Below, piece by piece: positions 56,874 to 64,000 of a stretch of 64,000 nucleotides of DNA. This DNA comes from Candidatus Polarisedimenticolaceae bacterium (GTDB lineage Bacteria; Pseudomonadota; Gammaproteobacteria; Chromatiales; Chromatiaceae): positions 39,388 through 103,387 of the forward strand of contig JAKITT010000001.1 in the NCBI GenBank assembly GCA_021647945.1. The letters run 5' to 3'. Within the stretch, counting starts at the first letter, position 1; every line of letters begins with the position of its first letter. The position numbers and the translations under genes were made by a program. The notes beneath the pieces were generated by a model. It was not told where the DNA came from. It worked only from the letters and a program-made list of their open reading frames with translations, and did not search any database.

Positions 56874-57860
56874 ATGCGCATCGGACCCTATCAATTAGAG
56901 AACAATCTGATAGTTGCTCCGATGGCTGGCGTCACCGACAGGCCCTTCCGTCAGCGCTGCCGTGAACTGGGCGCCGGACTGGCAGTCTCTGAGATGGTAT
57001 CCGCCCAATCAGCACTACAGACACACCACAAAACGCTTCGTCGCCTCAATCATGAGGGTGAGAAAGGCCCCATCACGGTACAGATTCTCGGTGCAGAACC
57101 CAGCTCCATGGCCGCCGCTGCCGCCCTCAATGTAGATCGTGGTGCACAGATCATCGACATCAACATGGGTTGCCCGGCAAAAAAGGTCTGCAAAGCCAAT
57201 GCAGGCTCAGCCCTACTGCAAGACACCGCTTTGATTGAGCAAATTTTGCGGGCCGTCGTCACCGCTGTTGAAGTACCGGTGACACTGAAGATCCGCACCG
57301 GCTGGAGCCCTGAAACACGCAATGGCCTGCAAGTGGCCAAAATCGCCGAAGATTGTGGCATCCAGGCGCTCACCATCCATGGCCGTACACGCGCCTGCGG
57401 TTTCTCTGGCGAGGCTGAATATGAGACCATCCGCACTATCAAACAGGCCATCGCGATCCCAGTCATCGCCAACGGTGATATCAATTCACCACAGAAGGCC
57501 GCCGCAGTACTCCAAGCGACCGGCGCAGATGGCCTGATGATCGGTCGCGCAGCACAGGGACGCCCCTGGATATTCAGAGAGATCAACCACTTCCTAACGT
57601 GCGGCGAACTCCTGCCAGCCCCCTCTCGCCAATGGGTGATGCAGCTACTGTTAAAACATATCGATGAACTCTACCAATTTTACGGAGAATACCAGGGCAT
57701 TCGCGTGGCACGTAAACATATCGCCTGGTACAGCAAAGGACTGACAGAGGGCGCCACATTTAGACAACGCATCTATCGTGCCGATTCAATCGACCAGCAG
57801 CGCGAGATGATCCAGCACTTTTTTAACCAACCACCACAGAACGAAGGTTTGGCCGCATGA
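56874..57860 (+). CDS. dusB: tRNA-dihydrouridine synthase B
   Basis: DusB reduces uridine to dihydrouridine in tRNA using FMN. The 328-residue TIM-barrel protein shows APMAGVTDRPFR, the catalytic cysteine in NMGCPAKKVCKANAGSALL, and TIHGRTRAC and IANGDI. The C-terminus overlaps fis by 4 bp; dusB-fis is the classic operon. Confidence 0.97.
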   Translation: MRIGPYQLENNLIVAPMAGVTDRPFRQRCRELGAGLAVSEMVSAQSALQTHHKTLRRLNHEGEKGPITVQILGAEPSSMAAAAALNVDRGAQIIDINMGCPAKKVCKANAGSALLQDTALIEQILRAVVTAVEVPVTLKIRTGWSPETRNGLQVAKIAEDCGIQALTIHGRTRACGFSGEAEYETIRTIKQAIAIPVIANGDINSPQKAAAVLQATGADGLMIGRAAQGRPWIFREINHFLTCGELLPAPSRQWVMQLLLKHIDELYQFYGEYQGIRVARKHIAWYSKGLTEGATFRQRIYRADSIDQQREMIQHFFNQPPQNEGLAA

Positions 57861-58150
57861 ATCAGGAAGCAACCGCAACGCTGATTGAGATTGAGCTTGA
57901 TCAGCACATGACAGGAACCACTGAACCACTTCGCCTCTGCGTACAAAACGCGTTACAACGCCACTTCAAACAGCTTGATGGTCACGAGACCAGCGACCTC
58001 TATAAACTGGTCATGACAGAGGTAGAGATGCCGCTATTTGAGTCTGTACTCAACCATGCTGGTGGCAACCAGACTCGCGCAGCCTGCATTCTCGGCATCA
58101 GCCGCAGCACACTGCGTAAGAAGCTGGCCCTCTATGGTCTCGACAAATAG
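57857..58150 (+). CDS. fis: DNA-binding protein Fis
   Basis: Fis is a small nucleoid protein that bends DNA and activates rRNA and other promoters. The 97-residue protein has the C-terminal helix-turn-helix NQTRAACILGISRSTLRKKLALYGL, quoted in part. The start overlaps the dusB stop, and the purH gene follows 51 bp on. Confidence 0.96.
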   Translation: MNQEATATLIEIELDQHMTGTTEPLRLCVQNALQRHFKQLDGHETSDLYKLVMTEVEMPLFESVLNHAGGNQTRAACILGISRSTLRKKLALYGLDK

Positions 58151-58201
58151 AACCAAATTTTTTCACCTTTAATATCAATCTTTTCAGAGAGTTAACAGAT
58201 C

Positions 58202-59758
58202 ATGTCAATGATAACCCGCGCCTTGATCAGCGTTTCCGATAAAACCGGCATCGTCGATTTCGCCCGTCAATTGAGCGAAATGAAAGTGGAGATTCTCTCC
58301 ACAGGTGGCACCGCCCGTCTGCTGGCCGAAAACAGCATCCCCGTTATTGAGGTCTCCGACTACACCGGTTTCCCTGAGATGATGGATGGCCGGGTTAAAA
58401 CCCTGCATCCAAAGATCCACGGTGGCATTCTGGGGCGTCGCGGTAAAGATGATGCCGTCATGGCTGAAAACGATATCGGCCCCATCGACATGGTCGTGGT
58501 CAACCTCTACCCTTTCGAGAAGACCGTTGCCAACCCCGATTGCGATCTACCCACTGCCATCGAGAATATCGATATCGGCGGCCCCACCATGCTACGTGCC
58601 GCTGCGAAGAACCATGCAGATGTCACCGTAGTGGTCAATGCGGATGACTATCAGCAGGTGTTGGATGAGTTGAAGGCCAACAACGGCATCAGCGACAAGA
58701 CCCGCTTTGATCTTGCCGTGAAGACCTTTGAGCACACCTCAGCTTACGACGGCGCCATTGCCAACTATCTCGGCACCCGCATCGGCGAAGAGGTCACTGA
58801 CTTTCCACGCACCATCAACCTGCAATACAAGCAGGTACAGACCATGCGTTATGGCGAAAACCCACACCAAAAAGCGGCCTTTTTTGTCGAGAGTGAGATC
58901 AGCGAGGCTAGCATCGCCACCGCCAAACAGCTGCAAGGTAAAGAGCTCTCATACAACAACATCGCCGATACCGATGCCGCACTTGAGTGCGTAAAATGTT
59001 TCAGCGAAGCCCCCGCCTGTGTCATCGTCAAACACGCTAACCCTTGCGGTGTCGCCACGGGTGCCACCCTGCTTGAGGCCTATGAGCGCGCTTTCAGCAC
59101 CGATCCAGAGTCCGCCTTTGGCGGCATCATCGCCTTCAATGGCGAACTGGACGCACAGACCGCCAACGCCATTGTTGATAAACAGTTTGTTGAGGTGATC
59201 ATCGCCCCGAAAGTCTCATCAGGTGCACTGGATATCATCACTAGCAAGAAAAACCTGCGTCTACTAGAGTGCGGCCAATGGCCAGAAGAGGCGGGCAAAC
59301 GTCTCGATTTTAAACGTGTTAACGGCGGCCTTCTGGTGCAGGAGCTTGACCTAGCGCTACACAATGAGCTGAAAGTGGTCACCAAGCGCCAACCGACCGA
59401 ACAAGAGATGTTAGATCTGCTCTTCAGCTGGCGCGTCGCTAAGTTCGTCAAATCTAATGCGATTGTCTATGGCAAAAATGGCATGACCATCGGTGTCGGC
59501 GCGGGGCAGATGAGCCGCATCAACAGCGCCCGTATCGCCGCCATCAAAGCGGAACATGCCGGCCTTGACGTGAAGGGAGCCGTGATGGCCTCCGACGCCT
59601 TCTTTCCATTCCGTGATGGCCTCGACAACGCCGCAACGGTGGGTATCCGCGCGGTCATCCAACCGGGTGGCTCAATGCGTGATGCCGAAGTGATTGCCGC
59701 AGCTGATGAACATGACATCGCCATGGTCTTTACCGGCATGAGACACTTCCGCCACTAA
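58202..59758 (+). CDS. purH: Bifunctional AICAR transformylase/IMP cyclohydrolase
   Basis: PurH catalyses the last two steps of IMP synthesis. The 518-residue protein has the N-terminal MGS-like cyclohydrolase ([40 protein letters not shown]) and the C-terminal transformylase with KHANPCGVA and [10 protein letters not shown]. It lies after dusB-fis and ends in a strong terminator. Confidence 0.98.
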   Translation: MSMITRALISVSDKTGIVDFARQLSEMKVEILSTGGTARLLAENSIPVIEVSDYTGFPEMMDGRVKTLHPKIHGGILGRRGKDDAVMAENDIGPIDMVVVNLYPFEKTVANPDCDLPTAIENIDIGGPTMLRAAAKNHADVTVVVNADDYQQVLDELKANNGISDKTRFDLAVKTFEHTSAYDGAIANYLGTRIGEEVTDFPRTINLQYKQVQTMRYGENPHQKAAFFVESEISEASIATAKQLQGKELSYNNIADTDAALECVKCFSEAPACVIVKHANPCGVATGATLLEAYERAFSTDPESAFGGIIAFNGELDAQTANAIVDKQFVEVIIAPKVSSGALDIITSKKNLRLLECGQWPEEAGKRLDFKRVNGGLLVQELDLALHNELKVVTKRQPTEQEMLDLLFSWRVAKFVKSNAIVYGKNGMTIGVGAGQMSRINSARIAAIKAEHAGLDVKGAVMASDAFFPFRDGLDNAATVGIRAVIQPGGSMRDAEVIAAADEHDIAMVFTGMRHFRH

Positions 59759-59780
59759 ACCGTGCATTTGGACAAGATGA

Positions 59781-59811
59781 GAGATAAGGGGGCTAACGCC
59801 CCCCTTATCTC
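59781..59811 (+). terminator. Rho-independent terminator after purH
   Basis: gagataaggggg-ctaacgc-cccccttatctc forms a perfect 12-bp stem 22 bp after the purH stop, followed by tttgtct. The 59812-60114 stretch after it is AT-rich, with no gene seen. Confidence 0.75.
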
Positions 59812-60114
59812 TTTGTCTACATACCCCAGATAGCGCACAATTTTTGCCGCAATAACATCGTCCCTCTCCATTTTAATAGCGTGTCGGTTTTTCTTACATC
59901 CAACCATATCGCCCCACAAAAGAGATAAAACGGACTAATCCATTGTTATATATTGCTTTTTAATGAATCGCAGATGGAGCAGGCGACAATAGAACTACCA
60001 CATATATTTTAGTTACTATCCAAGCAAACAATATCGTCGAAATTTCTTACAGTTCTGCGATCAAGCTCACAAACCGTTAGCAACAAAGCCCACCAATCAA
60101 ACGCATGCGGAAGT

Positions 60115-60130
60115 TGGCCCGACATTTGCA
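60115..60130 (+). promoter_or_regulatory. Sigma-54 promoter of the PEP-CTERM gene
   Basis: TGGCCCGACATTTGCA matches the RpoN consensus TGGCAC-N5-TTGCA at 10 of 11 fixed positions, with the exact GG-N10-GC spacing. The GC of the -12 element lies 29 bp before the first ATG. Exosortase/PEP-CTERM genes in other bacteria are controlled by the PrsK/PrsR two-component system and RpoN, which fits. Confidence 0.7.
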
Positions 60131-60157
60131 TTGGCAACAGTAATATAGACTTTTAAT

Positions 60158-60764
60158 ATGGCATTTGTAATGAAAAAAATACTTCAAACACTATCTGCAA
60201 TCGCATTAGCCACAGCATCAATGACTGTTTCGGCTACTATTTATGATCTGGACAGCATTCCTGCCGTTAGTGGTGCAGCCTGCACAACCAGCAGCGTCGA
60301 AGGCAACAATGGTGGTTCAGACGACTGCTGGGGTGCCTTCAAAGGAAACCCATCACAGGCAGGCAATATTCTTGAAACTAGCGATATCAATTACCTCTTC
60401 ACATCAAAAATTGATATCACAGGAGACGGTGTAGATTCTAGCAACAACGATTGGTCTATTGTATTTGACACCGGATCAGAGACATCTGGAACATACACAA
60501 TAAGTGATTCTCTTATGGCCAGCATTGGTGATTTCCTACTAGTAAGTAGTAAAAGCGGCAAATAACCCTGGCTGGGCGGCCTACTCTTTTTTTGGCGACA
60601 GCAATAACTCGAACAGTGGCGATTTTGACGTCAGCTGGGACAAAGGCTTATCTCATATCTCACTATTTGCCGTAAAATCATCCAGTGTCCCTGAACCATC
60701 AACCCTGTTTCTCTTTGGGGCCAGCCTGCTAGGCTTGGGTATTGCAAAAAGACGTAAAAAGTAA
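60158..60764 (+). pseudogene. PEP-CTERM protein, frameshifted
   Basis: The first frame (60158-60565) encodes a signal peptide (MKKILQTL... to TVSA; internal ATG at 60170 is the likelier start) and a secreted domain with two or more cysteines, then stops at KSGK. In the +1 frame the sequence continues without a break through NNPGWAAYSFFGDSN to a typical PEP-CTERM tail: VPEPSTLFLFG, a hydrophobic helix and AKRRKK. Removing one A from the run at 60551-60554 restores one frame of about 200 residues. PEP-CTERM proteins are handled by exosortase and are linked to exopolysaccharide. The break may be a true mutation, phase variation or a sequencing error. Confidence 0.8.
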
Positions 60765-60792
60765 CTCACACTTTCTGCAAAGGGAAAAACCA

Positions 60793-60817
60793 AAGGCTCC
60801 TAATAGGAGCCTTTTTT
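60793..60817 (+). terminator. Rho-independent terminator after the PEP-CTERM gene
   Basis: aaggctcc-taat-aggagcctttttt is a 7-8 bp stem followed by six T. It lies 28 bp after the stop of the restored PEP-CTERM frame and before the convergent nitroreductase gene. This supports the whole 60158-60764 segment being one gene. Confidence 0.85.
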
Positions 60818-60854
60818 ATAGCTGAAGGTAGAAAATAGAACATCGCATTCTTTA

Positions 60855-61517
60855 CTACTCTACCCAAGTCACAATCTCATCCGTCTCAGCTCGTTCAGAC
60901 TGAAACTGATTGATCGGCGCATCCATATCGGGATAGCCGATTGAGATCCCCAGCACCAGTCGCTTCCCCTCAGGGATCGACAAGAAGGCCTTCACCTCTT
61001 TAGCATAATCGGTAGCGAATGCCTGCGGCACGGTGGCCAACCCCTTGGCGTGTGCCGCCAACATCAAGCTTTGCGCGAACAGCCCCAGATCAAATAGCGA
61101 CCAATCACTGAGCGAAGCATCTTGGTAGAGGTAAATAACATGAGGCGCACCGTAGAAATTGAAGTTGGCCTCTTTTGACCGTTTGACGATGGCAGGCAAG
61201 GTGATATCAACACCCAGGATTTTTGACCGACTGCTAAGCATCTGCTCAATACGACCCGCTTCAGCGGCTGGCCAATGCACGGGGGCAACCAAATCTGGGG
61301 ATGGCTCAACACCAGAATGGAATAGTTGCAGCAACCTCTCCGTCAACGCCCGTTTTTTATCTCCTGAAATGATCAACACCTCCCACGGCTGACTATTCTT
61401 GTATGAGGGGCTGTGTGTCGCCACATCAATCAAACGCGTCAAAAGCGCCCGATCAATAGGCTCCGATTTAAAAGCTCGGATACTCTTACGACCTTCAATA
61501 CACTCAATAGCGTCCAT
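60855..61517 (-). CDS. Nitroreductase family protein
   Basis: The ATG at 61517 has GAGGAG seven bases upstream and gives 220 residues beginning MDAIECIEGRKSIRAFK, the usual FMN-binding start of the nitroreductase fold; the longer frame adds only unsupported sequence. Other family segments are ATHSPSYKNSQPWEVLII and SLMLAAHAKGLATVPQA. It is an FMN- and NAD(P)H-dependent oxidoreductase of unknown substrate. Confidence 0.92.
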   Translation of the reverse strand: MDAIECIEGRKSIRAFKSEPIDRALLTRLIDVATHSPSYKNSQPWEVLIISGDKKRALTERLLQLFHSGVEPSPDLVAPVHWPAAEAGRIEQMLSSRSKILGVDITLPAIVKRSKEANFNFYGAPHVIYLYQDASLSDWSLFDLGLFAQSLMLAAHAKGLATVPQAFATDYAKEVKAFLSIPEGKRLVLGISIGYPDMDAPINQFQSERAETDEIVTWVE

Positions 61518-61664
61518 CTCTCTACTCCTCTTAGTAAAATAGGCATTGGAATATAGCGCACATTCAACATTCTTCTTAGCAACATCTCTCTTCATCATTG
61601 AAAATAGAGTCTCCAACAAGGAGAATAGCGAGGATCATCTACACTACCAATCCAGGCCCCTCAA

Positions 61665-63812
61665 TTGGAACAATCTCCACAACAGATCCTGCACACCATC
61701 TTTGGCTATGAGCAGTTCCGTCCACTACAGCAAGAGATTATCGAGCGCATCACTAACGGTGGCGATGCGCTGGTTTTGATGCCAACGGGCGGTGGTAAGT
61801 CACTCTGTTATCAGATCCCTGCACTGGCGCGCCCCGGAGTGGGCATTGTGATCTCTCCACTGATCGCATTGATGCAGGATCAGGTCGATGCACTGAAACA
61901 GTTGGGAGTGAAGGCCGCCTTCCTCAACTCAACTCTCGATTTTAACACCGCCCGCGAGATTGAACAGGCGGTACGACAGGGTGAGTTAGATCTACTCTAC
62001 GTAGCACCTGAGCGGTTGATGACCGAGAGTTTTCTGGCCTTGTTGGAACAGACCCCGCTGGCACTATTTGCCATTGATGAGGCGCACTGTGTTTCACAAT
62101 GGGGGCATGATTTCCGGCCTGACTATATCCAGCTCTCGATACTGCATGAGCGTTTCCCACAGATCCCACGTATTGCATTGACAGCCACCGCCGATCAGCG
62201 CACTCGTCAAGAGATCATCGAACGCCTAAACCTAGGCAGTGCCAACACCTTTCTCAATAGCTTCGACCGCCCCAATATCCGCTACCGCATCACACAAAAT
62301 GGTGGTGGCCAGAGTGGCAAACAGCAACTGCTGCGTTTTATCCGTATGGAACACCCCGATGATGCGGGTATCGTCTACTGCCTATCTCGCCGCAAGGTGG
62401 ACGATACGGCCCAGTGGCTACGTGATGAAGGATTTAACGCCCTGCCCTACCATGCTGGCCTACCGACTGCGGTGCGGGCAAAAAATCAGAGCAAATTCCT
62501 GCGTGAAGAGGGGGTGATCATCGTCGCCACCATCGCCTTTGGCATGGGGATCGATAAACCTGATGTGCGATTTGTCGCCCACATGAACCTCCCCAAAAGC
62601 CTGGAGGCCTACTACCAAGAGACCGGACGTGCCGGGCGTGATGGCGAACCAGCCAATGCCTGGATGCTCTACGGCCTGCAAGATGTGATCATGCTACGAC
62701 AGATGATGGCCGACTCAGATGCCAACGAGAGCCACAAACGTGTTGAGCAGCACAAACTCGACACCATGCTCGGCTTCTGTGAGCAGATCAGCTGCCGGCG
62801 CCAATCACTGCTGAGCTACTTTGACGAGCAGATGAAGCAGCCGTGTGGCAACTGCGACAACTGCCTAGAGCCTGCCGAGAGTTGGGATGCCACAGAGGCG
62901 GCACGGAAAGCCCTCTCCTGCGTTCATCGCACCGGGCAACGCTTTGGCGTCAACTACCTTGTCGATGTGCTATTGGGCAAAGATAATGAGCGTATTCGCC
63001 AGTTTGGCCATGACAGACTCAGCACCTATGGCATTGGCCAAGAGTTGAGTGTTGAGCAGTGGCGCAACCTTTTTCGCCAGCTCGTCTCAAACGGCCTACT
63101 CAGTGTCGATGTCGAGGGCTATGGCGGCCTACGCCTGAGTGAAAAATGTCGCCCCGTTTTGCGCGGCGCAGAGAAGCTAACGCTACGAAAGGCGCTAAAG
63201 AAGAGCAAACAAGAACGCAAAAAACGCAGCGACCGCAGCCGTTTCACAGCGCCCGCAGAGCAGGCCCTTTGGGATGCGCTGCGAGAAAAACGTAGTGAGC
63301 TGGCAAAAGAGAACGGCGTGCCTCCTTATGTGGTCTTCCATGATGCCACGTTGATGGAGATGGTTGAATATCGGCCTAATAACCTAGCGCAGATGGGGCG
63401 TATATCAGGCATTGGCGAGAAAAAACTGGAGCTCTATGGCGAGATTTTCCTCAATGTTCTGGCCGATTTTCCTAGCGAAACAGAGGGGACAACCCGCACA
63501 AAAAATGACGATACGGTTGATAAAACGCTCCAACTCTTTCTCTCTGGCTTGGATATTGCTAGCATCGCAGCCAAGAGAGAGCTAAAGGATGAGACCATCT
63601 ACACCCATCTTTCACAGGCGATTGAGGCGGGAGAGATCGATATGATGGATGTACTCAACTTAAAGCAGGCTACAGTCGACCAGATCAAGGATGCACTGCT
63701 AGAAGAGGGGGAGGAGTCGGTTCGATTGAAACCTATCTTTGATGCCTTTGATGGTGAATATTGCTACGGCCAACTGCGCTGTGTACGCGCTGCACTCTTT
63801 CAAAGCAAGTAG
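61665..63812 (+). CDS. recQ: ATP-dependent DNA helicase RecQ
   Basis: RecQ unwinds DNA in the RecF recombination pathway. The 715-residue protein begins with a TTG. Helicase motifs: [14 protein letters not shown] (Walker A), [14 protein letters not shown], and [12 protein letters not shown] (motif VI). The zinc-binding region has CRRQSLL and CGNCDNC. A winged-helix domain and an HRDC domain ([12 protein letters not shown]...) follow. The C-terminus extends about 100 residues past HRDC with helix-turn-helix-like repeats. AGG before the TTG is weak. Confidence 0.96.
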   Translation: MEQSPQQILHTIFGYEQFRPLQQEIIERITNGGDALVLMPTGGGKSLCYQIPALARPGVGIVISPLIALMQDQVDALKQLGVKAAFLNSTLDFNTAREIEQAVRQGELDLLYVAPERLMTESFLALLEQTPLALFAIDEAHCVSQWGHDFRPDYIQLSILHERFPQIPRIALTATADQRTRQEIIERLNLGSANTFLNSFDRPNIRYRITQNGGGQSGKQQLLRFIRMEHPDDAGIVYCLSRRKVDDTAQWLRDEGFNALPYHAGLPTAVRAKNQSKFLREEGVIIVATIAFGMGIDKPDVRFVAHMNLPKSLEAYYQETGRAGRDGEPANAWMLYGLQDVIMLRQMMADSDANESHKRVEQHKLDTMLGFCEQISCRRQSLLSYFDEQMKQPCGNCDNCLEPAESWDATEAARKALSCVHRTGQRFGVNYLVDVLLGKDNERIRQFGHDRLSTYGIGQELSVEQWRNLFRQLVSNGLLSVDVEGYGGLRLSEKCRPVLRGAEKLTLRKALKKSKQERKKRSDRSRFTAPAEQALWDALREKRSELAKENGVPPYVVFHDATLMEMVEYRPNNLAQMGRISGIGEKKLELYGEIFLNVLADFPSETEGTTRTKNDDTVDKTLQLFLSGLDIASIAAKRELKDETIYTHLSQAIEAGEIDMMDVLNLKQATVDQIKDALLEEGEESVRLKPIFDAFDGEYCYGQLRCVRAALFQSK

Positions 63813-64000
63813 AGAGTACCTCCCTAATCCCCACATAGAAAAACGTAAAACGCAGAAAGCCTTGGTTGTATAAGGCTATGTCATCGTTAATTGTTGGTCA
63901 CTACTGACACCCAACGCAGCAAATAAAAAAGCCTGTGGTGTTAAGGAAGTTTTTGCATGATCAATGAGCCGCCTCCAACCTAAGTAATTGGCTAGATAAT
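63813..64000. other. End of window, nothing recognised
   Basis: No gene, RNA or repeat was seen in the last 188 bases. Confidence 0.4.

Overview
The window reads as chromosome of a free-living or symbiotic gammaproteobacterium with a respiratory, probably sulfur- or metal-linked lifestyle. This is inferred from gene content and order: fxsA-cutA-dsbD-aroQ-accBC-prmA, dusB-fis-purH, orn, queG, rsgA, msrPQ and typA look gammaproteobacterial, and multiheme c-type cytochromes are unusually dense. No rRNA, tRNA or CRISPR array was seen. The genus cannot be fixed from sequence reading alone; a Chromatiales/Sedimenticola-like bacterium is a guess.

Layout. 1-12.6 kb holds two large Ig-like/cadherin-like secreted proteins (one cut by the window edge, one of 2710 residues). 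Between them lies an IS110-family element of the IS1111 group, sitting inside a palindromic dispersed repeat. 12.6-13.3 kb is repeat-rich. 13.3-16.7 kb (minus strand) is a four-gene envelope operon: a YtkA/FixH-like lipoprotein, an outer-membrane protein with a Cys-Cys-Gly-Gly-Gly start, a thioredoxin-fold lipoprotein and a monoheme cytochrome c, closed by a clear terminator. rpe-gph follow. From 19.1 to 30.8 kb lies the most striking region: a secreted PilJ/NarX-like sensor-domain protein, then eleven minus-strand genes. These encode a four-cluster ferredoxin subunit, an NrfD-type membrane subunit, a Tat-exported molybdopterin oxidoreductase, a pentaheme NapC-like protein, a monoheme cytochrome, three hexaheme double-c7 cytochromes, a triheme c7 cytochrome and two non-heme proteins, with 27 heme motifs in all. 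They could carry electrons between the quinone pool and a periplasmic or extracellular substrate; the substrate is unknown.

31.7-33.5 kb has an ECF sigma/anti-sigma pair and yigZ, then msrPQ. 36.3-44.8 kb is housekeeping: GIY-YIG, DUF2288, fxsA, cutA, dsbD, a TlpA-like protein, aroQ, accBC, prmA and a zinc-ribbon protein. 44.9-47.2 kb holds a UDP-sugar dehydrogenase/epimerase pair of the VipA/VipB type, followed by another five-heme cytochrome, typA, a PAS-GGDEF-HD-GYP protein, queG, orn, an M48 protease, rsgA, dusB-fis and purH. Near the end are a PEP-CTERM protein gene broken by a one-base frameshift and preceded by a near-consensus sigma-54 promoter, then a nitroreductase and recQ.

The gaps are littered with mosaic palindromic repeats (REP-like hairpins, 130-bp MITE-like elements, a 280-295 bp repeat with a 30-bp perfect hairpin). 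At 36 kb one element is nested inside another. Start codons were often moved inward from the longest frame where a ribosome binding site or signal peptide decided it; these choices are stated per gene.
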